DNA of 64,000 nt from Chrysemys picta bellii (taxonomy: Eukaryota; Chordata; Testudines; Emydidae): assembly GCF_011386835.1 (NCBI RefSeq), contig NC_088792.1, positions 222,607,894 through 222,671,893 of the forward strand, in the 5' to 3' direction. A program made the translations under genes and the position numbers. Below are positions 44,280 to 55,343 of the stretch, one piece after another (position 1 is the first letter of the stretch; each line of letters opens with the position of its first letter). The notes beneath the pieces were generated by a model that worked only from the letters and a program-made list of their open reading frames with translations, searched no databases and was not told the origin of the DNA.

Positions 44280-45010
44280 AGGTAATACCTCCTAAACCCA
44301 AACCCTGGAATCTGCAAGCACCGAAAGTCCAATCACCAAAAGCATCAGTTACCTGTGGTATGCATTGTGTCTTCCAGAGCTGGGGCATAGACTCTCTCTA
44401 CTGCAGCTCTGGTGGAGGACATCTTCTGGTAGAAGACATCTTTGCTTTCCCAGATCAAGTGTCTCCTGTTCCATTGGGTCCCTTCCTCAAGAGAGGTCCT
44501 CACCAGGAGAGACGACTTTTGGAAGGACTCTGTTTCCTATTCCATCTTTGGGTTATGACTTCCCTCCAGCTGCACTGTCAGTACCATCGTTGGATCCAGA
44601 ATTGACTCGCTCTTCCTTGGGAGATTCTGAGATACCCAAAGAACCATTATTTCCTCCTTTAAGATACGCCTTCATGGACAGGAGGCCTGGACCAACCTCC
44701 ATCTTGTCACTTGCTTCGGACCCACTGGTACCCCATGCTATAGGAACCTCAGCAAACCCCATTTGAGCTATCCTATTGGCCATACTGGGGACCATGGGAT
44801 CTGTATCTTCCCTCAGATCTAGTCCAGTCTGCTAGGGAGTCATCCCATCCCTCCTCTCCAAGAAGGCACCTGGAGCTGCCTTTTGATCCAGTTGAGGAGG
44901 AGGAGTATGAGTGGGATCTGGTGGTTCCTCTGGAACCACCGAGATTGCCTTCATCTCAGCTGAGGTGGTGTCTCCAGTGTCTCCAACGACTTTGAATACA
45001 GGTCTTTCCT
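44280..45010 (+). other. Pro/Ser-rich open stretch, possible DIRS gag-like remnant
   Basis: A plus-strand frame (44365-44766) is rich in Pro, Ser and Leu, and another frame around 44880-44960 encodes an acidic EEEEYEWDL stretch. Such composition occurs in DIRS gag proteins. The orientation is opposite to the neighbouring recombinase, so if real it has been inverted or belongs to another copy. I cannot identify it from motifs. Confidence 0.25.
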
Positions 45011-45029
45011 CTCCCACGTGAGAGCCCTA

Positions 45030-45263
45030 ACCATCAGGCTACAGGTGAGGTTCTCTCAATCTCTCCTGTTGAAGCTGTTCCACTTTGTATAAAATACTTA
45101 AATAGTCATTGTGTTAGACAAAAAGCAAGACTGATGCTATGGCTCAATGGTTAGGCCGTTCACTTTAGACAGAAGACAACCTTGGTTCCAGAACCCCTGC
45201 TCCAATATATATTTAAGTAGTTATGCAAAATGGAACAGCTTCAACAGGAGGGATTTAGAAAGA
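45030..45263. repeat. Inverted repeat enclosing a tRNA-like sequence
   Basis: cctgttgaagctgttccact (45069-45088) and its continuation to about 45103 pair with agtagttatgcaaaatggaa then cagcttcaacagg (to 45250). The loop carries tggctcaatggttagg (box A like, about 45138) and ggttccagaaccc (box B like, about 45183). Just outside, the minus strand of 44995-45050 holds another tRNA-like head (gtagcctgatggttagggct). Reads as two SINE heads in opposite orientation. Confidence 0.55.
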
Positions 45264-45269
45264 CCCTAT

Positions 45270-45304
45270 CAGGGCCGGCTCTAAATTTTTTGCCGCCCCC
45301 AGGC

Positions 45305-45336
<32 letters not shown>

Positions 45337-45839
45337 ACTGCCCCACCATAACACACACCCCCAGAGCACCGCGCCGTCGAAATCCCCACCCCCCCCGCGA
45401 GCACCAGGCCAGGCTGGGCCACGCCACCCAAACCCCTGCCCCCCCCCCAAGCGCCGGGCCGGGCCGCCCAAACCCCCCCTGAGCGCCGCACCGCTCAAAC
45501 CCCAAGCGCCACGTGAGGCCGCCCAAACCCCCGCCCCCCCCCAGCACTGGGCCGGGCCGGGCCGCCCAAACCCCCGTCCCCCGCCGAGCGCCGCGCCGCC
45601 CAAACCCCAAGTGCCGCTCCAACCCCTGCCCCCCCAGCGCTACGCCACTGAAGCCCCCACCCCCCCCCAGTGCCGCTGAAACAAAAACAAACAAACAAAC
45701 AAAAAACCTCAATCGCCACCCCACCGCACCAAAAAAACAAAAAACCCCGAGCACCCCCCACCACCCCAAGATTGACCGCCCCTTCCAAGGTGCCGCCCCA
45801 AGCACATGCTTGGTCGGCTGGTGCCTGGAGCCGGCCCTG
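45270..45839. mobile_element. Non-autonomous hAT element, 570 bp
   Basis: Starts cagggccggctctaaatttt and ends gtgcctggagccggccctg. GACCCTAT at 45262-45269 and 45840-45847 is a perfect 8-bp duplication. After an A-run of 27 (45305-45331) the interior is a degenerate GC-rich tandem array of words like gagcgccgcgccgcccaaac. Frames through it are Pro-rich (on +) or Gly-rich (on -) artefacts. Confidence 0.92.
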
Positions 45840-46054
45840 GACCCTATGCCAGAATGCTTATTGGTTGGTGGTTACCATCATCTTCTCCTCCTCTGGATAT
45901 TCTGTGACTCTAGCCCTTTAAAATGCTTCCAAACAAAATGTTTCACTTGACCCAAAACGGACTTTTTCAATTTTCCAAAACTTCCAGAAATGCCAGATTT
46001 GGTTTGCTCCAACAGAATTTTATTTTTCAGTGAACTGAAAATCAGTTGTTTCTC

Positions 46055-46320
46055 CAGCTCTAACTGGGAGTCATGAGTTCTGGGTTCCAGACCTGGCTTT
46101 GTCACTGACTTGATGTATGATCCATGCCTCTGTTACCTGTTTTCTGTCTTGTCTACTTAGCTCTTTGACACAGGGCCTGTCTCTTATTCTGTGCTTGTAG
46201 TGTGTTTGAATGGGACCTTGATCTCAGTTGTGACCTTGAGGCACCACAAATGAAAGTCACACTATAAGAAAACAATAAATGTTTAGACCTCATAGAAGAT
46301 TTTACATTTGTAGAGCCTTG
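46055..46320 (+). repeat. CORE-SINE / MIR-like fragment
   Basis: Contains gagtcatgagttctgggttc, cctggctttgtcactgactt, ctttgacacagggcctgtct and gaccttgatctcagttgtga, the forward body of the repeat seen reversed at 6790. Diverged. Confidence 0.6.
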
Positions 46321-47677
46321 TAAAATATGAATTAACCTAATTTTCAATCCAAAACGGTCAGAATGTGCATACGCTTATGTGAATATCTGTAGATGATTAA
46401 GAATACTGTTCATAATCTCAGACTCCTGGTTCACTGCCCTTGGGTATATTATAAACTGATCCATCAGTCCTTATTTAGGCAAAACTCCCACTGACTTCAG
46501 AACTAAAGGATCAGGTCTTATAATGATAAACCATCAAGGACCTAAAGTCCCATTGACTTTCAAGGTGACTTGGGCTCCTACCTTATTTTTGAAACTGGTA
46601 TTTAGGATCCCAAATCACTTTGATGCTTTTGAAATGTTTACTTTTTATGTCTCTCATTGGATCTTGCATTATAAACTGGACTGTGCTCTGCCCTTTGGTT
46701 GTCAGGTAGTGGTTTTCAAGGTCGCCACAAAGTGGAAAAAATTTAACAGCATGCAAGCATCATTGCTTTTTCAGTTAGCTCACAAAAAAGTATTTATTGT
46801 GACAGGAAATGCTCAGAATCTGGTGAATACCCCAGTCTTTCTGCCTACTCATTTCTCCTTTTAAACTTCTGACAAAATAATCACACCTGAGTTTGATAAG
46901 ATGATTTTAATGCTCAGCAAAATCCTTTCACTCTGTTTATCCTGTTATACATTTATTCATCAAATCATCTCTTTTGGGCTTGTAAAGCCACGAAACAATG
47001 CATACATCTGCTCAGATTCAGGTTTGTTTAAACAAGAGGAGGTCAACTTTTAGGTCGGACTCCCATTTTAGATAACTCCGCATTTCTCTCTGCCATTGCC
47101 ATGGTATCTTTGGGAATGATGCTACAATGCAGCAAGCTGGTGCCCTCAGAATAGGGTTACAGTAGATTGGGGTAATGACAGCTAGCTGTGTGATGGCAAT
47201 AAATAAGATAAGCAGCTACCTAAATGAAAATGGAGGTATGTAAAGAACAGAATAGAGACTGCCCATATCAACTGTTTGAAAGTAGAGGTAAGCCTCATCA
47301 AAGCCATGGGACAGGGAGCACTGGAAATTGAAGTCTTCGGTTTAATTACAGAACAGACGCAGTAGATGCTATAAGAGCATAAGCCTTCTCACTTGTCTTA
47401 TTCCTAGGGCATGAGGGAGGCCCAAAAATTCCTTGGCCTCTCTGTTGAGACTGACAACAAAGCTGCAAAGTAATTTTCATTATGCTAGGTTGTGCAGTAT
47501 GGATATATTTCTATTTGGAATTGAATCTAGACCATGAGCTTATCTCAGTGGCCTCCAAAGAGCCATTCAACAGGAATATCTTCACATTAAAAGTACTTCC
47601 TACTCTCCTTTTTCTTTCATAAGCCAGTTAAATTACTAAATGAGACATTCTGGAAAGACCTAGAAGCCTTAGTTTTC
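46321..47677. other. No feature recognised
   Basis: A 113-codon plus-strand frame (46523-46864) lies over a caaagtcccattgacttt-type repeat word and shows no domain. Nothing else supported. Confidence 0.4.
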
Positions 47678-47680
47678 TAA

Positions 47681-47982
47681 GGCTATGGCTACACTAGAGA
47701 GCTTACAGTGGCACAGCTGTACCGATGCAGCAGCATTGCTGTAAGATCTCTAGTATAACCGCTCTAAGCCAATGGGAGAGAGTCTCCCTTTGACTTAATT
47801 AACCCACCTCAACGAGCGGTGGCAGCTATGTCTGTGGGAGAAGCTCTCTCCCGCTGACATAGCACTGTCTGCACTGGCACTTAGGTCGGTGTAACTTACG
47901 TCGCTCGGGGGGGGGGGGGGGGCTTAGTCACATCCTGAGTGACATATGTTGGTATAACTTAAGTGGTAGTGTAAACATAGCC
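47681..47982. mobile_element. PIF/Harbinger-type MITE, 302 bp
   Basis: Starts ggctatggctacactaga and ends ggtagtgtaaacatagcc. TAA at 47678-47680 and 47983-47985 is the 3-bp duplication. Shares cacttaggtcggtgtaactt with the MITE at 14857. Contains a run of about 17 G (47907-47923). Confidence 0.88.
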
Positions 47983-47985
47983 TAA

Positions 47986-48474
47986 GACATTCTGTGGTTT
48001 CTGCTTCAGTCTAAGCCACTCAGCCTTCACAATATTCAACTTTTAAAGATGGCTCAGGTCAGCCAAAGCCACTCCGAAGAGAGAGATCCACCCTCATCAT
48101 GTTCAGCTTTACATTAATGGTCCCATTAAACCTCAGTTGCATTACTGCTGTGTGAAAGACCAGTGGATTTGTCCCGTGCCTTAAAGAAAAAAGTTACAAG
48201 CTGATAATATCCAACACACAGCAAATATGAATTTTAAGTCAGCGCATCATTTGCTCCAAAGACGGGATAGTTCCTGCTGACATTTTATCTTCCACTTTTT
48301 TCCCCTTTTTCTTTTTTGTCCTTGTGCTTCATCGATTTAAAATCCTTGCTTGCTTTTCTGGGAGTGTGCCACACCCCTCCTGTTCCATTGCAGCAGAGGG
48401 TCTGCTGCCTAGCAGTGGTGTTTCCAGTCTTTTATGAACACCCAGGAGGAAGACTGGTTACCAAATGTCAAAAC
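47986..48474. other. No feature recognised
   Basis: No supported gene or repeat. Confidence 0.4.
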
Positions 48475-48637
48475 ACCTGATTCGCTGTTGCCCTGTGCAG
48501 TGTATAGTCATTTACACTAGTGTCAAACTGGTGTAAAATGCTCCCTATCTGATTGAGCAGCATTTTACATGCACTTTGCATGCTTATTGTTCTCTTATCA
48601 ATCACTAGCCAAGGTGCAGGACAACAGAGAATCAGGC
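48475..48637. mobile_element. Palindromic MITE, about 163 bp
   Basis: Left end cctgattcgctgttgccctg and right end caggacaacagagaatcagg are inverted repeats. Internal tagtcatttacactagtg and ttttacatgcactttgca give a second level of pairing. Related to 27537 and, at the very ends, to 57167. Confidence 0.65.
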
Positions 48638-51600
48638 TTTTTGCATCTGTCCACCAAGGTTACTTTCTGAAGTGGATTGTTCAGAATACAAATGTGGACT
48701 CTATGAATCCAGTGCTGTCATAACCACGCTCTGGCTTTGGTTTTTGTGATTTCATGGGAGCTGGAGTTCTAACCTTAGAGTAAAGCTGATCAAAAATGGG
48801 AATTAATTTCCACACCAAAAAAACCTCAAAATAATTTTTGTTTCCTTCTAAATATATTGTGGATTTTTCTGATGGTCAATTAAATGATTTGAAATGAAAA
48901 GAGTTTCAAATTATTTTACTGAAAAATAGATCAAAATTAAACATTTTTCATTTTAAAAGGATTCAATTAAAAATTTGTGACCAGCTCTACCTTTCAGCCT
49001 TCTATAACTCACTACATCCCTAAAACATGCACATCCCCTATTGTCTATTCCCTATCTAACCTACTACCTATACAGCTACAAATCTTAGCTAGACATTATT
49101 TTAGGATTCAAGGAGGTATTTGCATAAATTAGCATATCATTTCACTATTTCCAGGTAATGTAAACATGTCGATGAATTAACTTCATAGCTGTAGAAACAT
49201 TTTTTCCTCCAACACCTTCACGGTCCCCTGTTATCCTAGGGAAAACATAATTATCTTGTTCTTTGAATTATTGAAATATTCTGCATGTGCAAATGTATAC
49301 ATATTGATGTTCTGTTGTTAGTGGGTGCTTACGTCAAAGAACTTCTCATTAAAATGTTGGACATTTCCCAGATGATGACAATCTGTCAAGTTCATGAGTT
49401 CTAACACAATTATTTCTGGTATACCACAAAGCCCAATTTGATTATTAATTTATTATTATTATTATTATTGAATTTTGATTTAAAGCACAGGAAAGTTTAT
49501 AACTTCCTGAAAGAAGCAACGTTAATATCACTCTGAAGTGGACTTAACTGAATGTATATTTACAATACTCATCCAGGGACCAATAAGAAAAGGATACCTC
49601 TTGTAATAGTAGTAGTTGAGTTTAAGTCCTAAAAGTTGCAGCCCATGTGCCACTAGTTTTCAGAAACTTGTTACATTGACACCCAATACATCCCCACTCA
49701 CCCGGGAGAATTAACATAAAAATAGCATTCAACTCTGGTGGTGAACCTGCTAAATGCATGGGGAGGGATTCTCCCGCCACCAGTGGTCCCTATATGCTTC
49801 TTGAGTGGTGTAGAGAGACCATAGGATTCCCCTGGTGCAGGCACTGCTTAGAGTTACTGCAGAAAGGCTTATATAGGCCCTCTTGCAAGCTTCAGTGTAG
49901 GGGCTGTGCTAGGAGTGGGGTTGGGCATGGGAGGGAGTCCCTGTAGTGCATAGTGCTGTGGGCATTTGGAGTATCTGTGGGTTGTGAGGCTGCATCGAGG
50001 CTGACCGAGCTGGGCCATTAGAGTTCAGAGCAGCTGCTGGGGCTTCTCTCAATTACACTAGGAGTCATACCAGCCCCCAAACAGTTCAGAATCCAAAATC
50101 CTGAAGGTGCAAAGGTGGATTAAACCCCTCCACCTGGCCTGTCCCTGTGGGGGTTGTGCTTCCTGGAGGCATGGCATAGTCTCACCCATAGTTTTAGAAC
50201 ATTTCCTTTACCACTTTAGGTTCACCCTCCCTTCCATTTCCGCCCGACCCCCCCACTCCCACAGCTCTAACAACCAATACTGTTATATACTCAACAGCAA
50301 GTATCAACTCCTGAAAATGCACATATGCTTAATATTAAGCCCATCTCATTGGAGGCAACTGGACTACTAATACGCTTAACATTAAGCACATGTGTTTGCA
50401 GGTTTGGAGCCACATGGCTGCACTAACTGTTTCAGCAGAGAATCCATAATAATTCAATCACATAGCCAACAACTAACACCACCACTGGTATGTTAGCCCA
50501 ATGTTCCCTACTAATTACGAAAGCCCTCAGCATTGAATGAAATCCCATTTTTAAACAAAAACTTGCACTTGTTGTCACTGTCTGGCAGCTGGAGTTTGTG
50601 AGGGTGACTGAATGGCTGACCACTAGCACTTGTTACGACGGGGAGAGCAAAGTGTTTCTCTGTATGCTGACAGCTGCCAAGCAGACACAAACCAAGGTAC
50701 AAGGGGGTTCAAAGTCTGGTGAAGTACCTTGTCCCACACATTTTGGTGGCTTGTTCTCCCCCATGGCCTAATTACAACTGATTACTTTGAGCCAGAAATA
50801 TATCTAGATATTCTGAGCAGTTCAGAGCTCAGAAAAGGAAGGACCTTGCAGGAGAACGAACAATGTGAAAGAAGTGATAGGGAGAAGGAAGTCCTCCTTT
50901 AGTTCTGAAGGCAGACAACATAAAATCCAGTGCAGTCAAAAACTGCAAGCCAACTCCTAGTGGGAGTTTGGCTAATGAATTCAATAGAGCATGGTATTTG
51001 CCCCATCTAGACCCACTTCCAAAAAAGGAGCAGATAATGAATAGGAAGCAGATAATCCTTGCAGGGGCAAGGAAATACAAACAACAAAAGTCTCCAGTTC
51101 AGACCTGGAAAGGCTTCAATTTCCTGCACCTTACATGAGCAGTACATTTACTTTAAAACAGCTGGTTCTGTTACATATTCTGCTCATTGTACAGCCTTGT
51201 TGTGCAAGGTGCTATTGCCCTCAATCCCTGTTCATTTTAATAGGAATTAAGGGTGCTCCTCACCTTTCAATGACAGAGCCCCTGATGCTAAGATCCTTGA
51301 TGCTGATGAGAGCAGCACACAGGAAGAATCGAAAATAGCTGCAAGCTCAAGCAGGAATGAGTGGGTGGTGGGACAGTATCACAGAGACTCTGTTTTTTCT
51401 AGCCTCACTACCTCCAGGCCCAGGATCAGTGGAAAAGGAAGCCACAGATCCAGCATTTACCCTTTCTGCCAATCTGAATTTCCTGCTCTCAAATTAAGAG
51501 AGGGAGACAGTCAGTCCCTAAACCTTCATCATTTTGATGATCCAATCCTGCAAGGCAGTGGGCACCACTTGCAGTGGGAGTGGAGGAGGAAACAGAACAT

Positions 51601-51718
51601 GCTGGAGGAGATACTCAGCATTTTGCAGGATCAAACCTGACATACATTTTCCTTTAGTCTAGGAGTAGCGATTGACGTAAACTTTGCTGAACATCAGTTG
51701 AACACGTGTTACTGCCTG
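48638..51718. other. No gene; SINE-body trace and simple repeats
   Basis: 48780-48990 is the gaaaat-rich repeat ending in gtgaccagctcta (48977-48989). A (TTA)n run lies at 49450-49469. No splice-flanked coding segment, RNA gene or other clear repeat was recognised in the rest. Confidence 0.4.
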
Positions 51719-51726
51719 TTGATTAT

Positions 51727-52770
51727 TAGGGCCCTACCAAATTCATGGCCATGTAAAACACGTCACGGACCGTGAAATTTGGTCTTCCCCAGTGAAATCT
51801 GGTCTTTTGTGTGCTTTTACCCAGTACTATTCAGATTTCATGGGGGACACCAGCATTTCTCAAATAGGAGACGCTGACCCAAAAGGGATTTGCATGGGGT
51901 TGCTACGTTATTTTAAGTGGGGCCCTGGTATTGCCACCCTTACTTCTTTGCTGCCTTCAGAGGCATGTGACAGGAGAGTGGCAGCTGCTGACTTAGGGCC
52001 CAGCTCTACAGGCATCAGTGCAGAAATAAAACTGGCAATACCATACCATCCTTACTTCTGCACTGCTGCTGGTGGTGGCTCTGCCTTCAAAGCTGGGCTC
52101 CCAGCCAGCAGCCACCGCTCTCCAGCTGTCCAGCTCTGAAGGCAGCACCGTTGCCAACAGGGCCAGCTCTGGCTTTTTGGCCGCCCCAAGCAAAAAAAAA
52201 AAAAGTGCGGGTGCAGGGGGACCGGCTAGCGGTGGGGAGGGGGAGAGAGCAAGCGGGAGAGAGAGAGAGAGAGAGAGAAGGGGGGCGACCAGGGCTACAG
52301 CAGGGCGCTGCCACGCGGCCCCTCCCGTCGTGCGGGCTCCGCTCCGGTTGGCGGGGAGGGAAGGACGAGGAGTCCCCTGCCGGGCTTGCTGCAGGGCGCT
52401 CCCGTCCTCCGCGCCGCCGCCCCCTACAGGGCGGCCAGAGCAGAACAAAAAAAAAAAGCGGCCGTGCCACCCTAGGATTGGACGGAATGCCGCCTCATTC
52501 AATCTGCTGCCCCAAGCACCAGCTTGCTCGGCTGGTGCCTGGAGCCGGCCCTGGTCACCAACAGCAGCGCAGAAGTAAGGATAGCAGTACCGCAAACCCC
52601 GCTACGTTAATCTTGTGATTCCCCCACAACTCCTTTTTGGGTCAGGATCCCTACAATTACAACACCGTGAAATTTCAGATTTAAATAGCTGAAATCATGA
52701 AATTTATGATTGTTAAAATACTATGACTGTTAAATTGACCAAAATGGACCATGAATTTGGTAAAGCCCTA
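51727..52770. mobile_element. Non-autonomous hAT-like element, about 650 bp without its insertion
   Basis: Starts tagggccctaccaaattcat and ends atgaatttggtaaagcccta, good inverted repeats starting TAGGG as in hAT elements. TTGATTAT (51719-51726) and TTGATGAT (52771-52778) are an 8-bp duplication with one mismatch. Contains several short segments in direct and inverted order (cttacttctgcactg, gcgcagaagtaag, cgtgaaattt). Carries the hAT at 52158-52553. Confidence 0.8.
52158..52553. mobile_element. Non-autonomous hAT element, 396 bp, nested in another hAT
   Basis: Starts cagggccagctctggc and ends gtgcctggagccggccctg. Flanks GTTGCCAA (52150-52157) and GTCACCAA (52554-52561) agree at 6 of 8 positions. 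Same right end as 45839. After an A-run the interior (52203-52440) is promoter-like: CpG-rich, with a GA run and many gccgcc/gcgg words, unlike the interiors of its relatives. Confidence 0.87.
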
Positions 52771-52778
52771 TTGATGAT

Positions 52779-54744
52779 AATGTCTTTATGAACATAAAGA
52801 AAGTAGATGCTTTTCAGATCCTCAGACTATCTGGGATTCTGCTATTTTTGCATTGTCATGTAGATCCATGTAAACAACCACACTCCTTTTTTTGAGTCTG
52901 TGTGTAGAAACTCTACTGGCTTTTAACTGTATTGAGAACAGGAAAAAAATCTAATAAATGCCCTGTATTAAAATGCAAGCCTAAATCAATTACCATGAAG
53001 GAAACAATTTCAGCTTTCTCTTCGTCTCATTTATATTGGCAAATGGGAATGAAAGAGGAAAAAAGCAAAGCAATATAATGGACACAGGATGGATGCACTG
53101 GTTTTTAAATTAACGAGCTGAGAGCAAACAATCATTAACTGTAACAACAAATAATCCTCCTCCACTTCTGCTATGGGACCTTGTGTATCAGTCAATTGAA
53201 ACTTTAAGGACAATTGAATTTGTTATTGCAGACTGGCAATTTCAGAAGTGTATTCATGAGTTTTCACTTCTAGCAGGGCTAAAAGCTCCCGCGGTGCTCC
53301 TAAGTGAAAGTAACAGGTGACTTAAAATCTGTAATCCCTTTCTGGCTTTTGTATTTTACAGCTTGAGGTGACATAATGTCAGGAAAATTACATTTTTATT
53401 TGACAAATTAATACTAGGTGAATTTTTGGTTTTGGAGTTTAATGGTTCATCCTGTATTTACAAGAGCATATTTCACAAGGAATGTGGACAAGATTCTACC
53501 CTCAGTTATATCTTTGGTAATCCACTGACTAAATATTTTATAAATCTCTCTCTCTCCAGTTACTGTGACATTCTAGAAAACAACTATATTCAAAAGCTAG
53601 AAGTGGGGTCCAAATCTCAGACCTAGGGGAATATATTACAAAGATTTATATGTATGTATTAACTGCGGATGACATGACTATAATTGAAGGCAGAATTTGA
53701 TCCACTATGTTTAATGCAGTACACATTGCATATTTCAAAAAGCTACTTGCCTGCCTATCATTTTTATCTTGGTACGTCTGCCAGGCCTATTGCTGTAGTA
53801 TCTGAAGCATTGTTTCAGGGCCCCCTGGACTCTTTGACTCCACAGTCACTGAATTTGCTGCCAAATTCGCTCCTTGCTACAAAATTGTGCTCTAAAACCT
53901 CAGCTCTCTCTCTTTTAAATGCACATTTCTAGCTCTCATAGTTGTGAAGAAATGTGGACCATTTCTGGGGTGTGTGAGTGTGTGTGTGTGTGAGGGGGGG
54001 GGAAGAATCAGGTTGATTTTTAAGGGTTTTTTAAATTTCAATTTGAGTTTTTTCTAAGAAACAAAAAAAAATTCCTCTACTAAAAATATAGATTTGTATT
54101 TTTAAAAATTTCAGCCACAGGATTGTTCGTGGAGTCATGCTGAAGAACACCACAATGCCAAACACATGTGCTGTGTGTTTTACTTCAGTGACTATGACCT
54201 TTGAAAAAGACACAGGCTGGCTTTCAATTTAATAACATTTCAACAGCAAATATATTTTAATGCACAAAGGACCATTCTCAAAGTTCACAAAATTGTGTTT
54301 GGGTAGGTGGAGGAAGGGGCTAAAGGTTTATAAAAAAAAAAAGTTGCATTTTCTTCTCAGAGGCTTCAAATCTTTACTTGGGCTCTCAAGTGTATTCAAA
54401 GGGCCAGACCCTGCAAAATGCTGAGCATCGTCTGCTCCAGTTCGGAACCTCTTAACTACAGCTTGATCCACACCCCACTGAAGTCAATGGGACACTCTTC
54501 ACTAAATTAAACAGGATTTGGATCAGAACCTTAATGTTCACATATTCAGATAGTTTCCTCTGATGGTGTAACTGATTTGAAGTACATCTTTAAAAAGTCA
54601 TCTCTCTCAGAATTTTTAGTGTATAAACATATCACCTGTATTACCATCTTGGAATTCTGGGACTATTAATACATGCTAGATTACATCATCGCCAGACCAC
54701 AGCAATTTCACTGATGCCGTACCATGCCAGAGGCAAGGGGTATC
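52779..54744. other. No gene; one diverged repeat and simple sequence
   Basis: 54397-54530 has gggccagaccctgcaaaatg, gaagtcaatggga and ggatttggatcagaacc, a diverged interspersed repeat. A GT run followed by G's lies at 53971-54001. No other recognised feature. Confidence 0.4.
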
Positions 54745-55343
54745 TTTCAAGTATCAGGGGGTAGCCGTGTTAGTCTGTTTCTACAAAAACAACAAGGAGT
54801 CTGGTGGCACCTTAAAGACTAACAGATTTATTTGAGCATAAGCTTTTGTGGGTAAAAACCTCACTTCTTCAGATGCATAGAGTGAAAGTTACAGATGCAA
54901 GCACTGTATACTGACACATGGAGAGCAGGGAGTTACTTCGCAAGTGGAGAACCAGTGTTGACAGGGCCAATTCAATCAGGGTGGATGTAGTCCACTCCCA
55001 ATAATAGATGAGGAGGTGTCAATTCCAGGAGAGGAAAAGCTGCTTCTGTAATGAGCCAGCCACTCCCAGTCCCTATTCAAGCCCAGATTAATGGTGTTAA
55101 ATTTGCAAATGAATTTTAGTTCTGCTGTTTCTCTTTGAAGTCTGTTTCTGAAGTTTTTTTTGTTCAATGATACTGACTTTTAAATCTGTAATAGAATGAC
55201 CAGGGAGATTGAAGTGTTCACTTACTGGCTTATGTATGTTACCATTCCTGATGTCCGATTTGTGTCCATTTATTCTTTTGCGGAGAGACTGTCCGGTTTG
55301 GCCAATGTACATGTAATAGAATGACCAGGGAGATTGAAGTGTT
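54745..55343 (-). mobile_element. Penelope-like element, 5'-truncated copy 2
   Basis: Same family as the insertion at 843, antisense, with a longer 3' end (tatcagggggtagccgtgtt then agtctg at 54759-54784). Keeps only the last part of the GIY-YIG frame: YIGQTGQSLRKRINGHKSDI is readable on the minus strand near 55310-55250, and the frame is shifted by one extra T in the run at 55154-55161. The 5' end shows a 32-bp duplication of internal sequence (55312-55343 equals 55187-55218). No clear TSD found. Confidence 0.85.

Noticed and set aside
45132..45203. A tRNA gene inside the inverted repeat
   Set aside because: Box B is degenerate and the cloverleaf is not supported; more likely a SINE head.
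45230..45950. Pro-rich and Gly-rich frames on both strands
   Set aside because: They lie in the GC-rich tandem interior of the hAT at 45270 and have no domain or conserved start.
46523..46864. 113-codon frame as a gene
   Set aside because: Begins in a common interspersed repeat word and has no domain or splice support.
52072..52618. Several 120-200 codon frames around the CpG-rich stretch
   Set aside because: Low-complexity Arg/Ala/Pro/Gly composition within a nested hAT. If host DNA was captured, the source is more likely promoter or UTR than coding.
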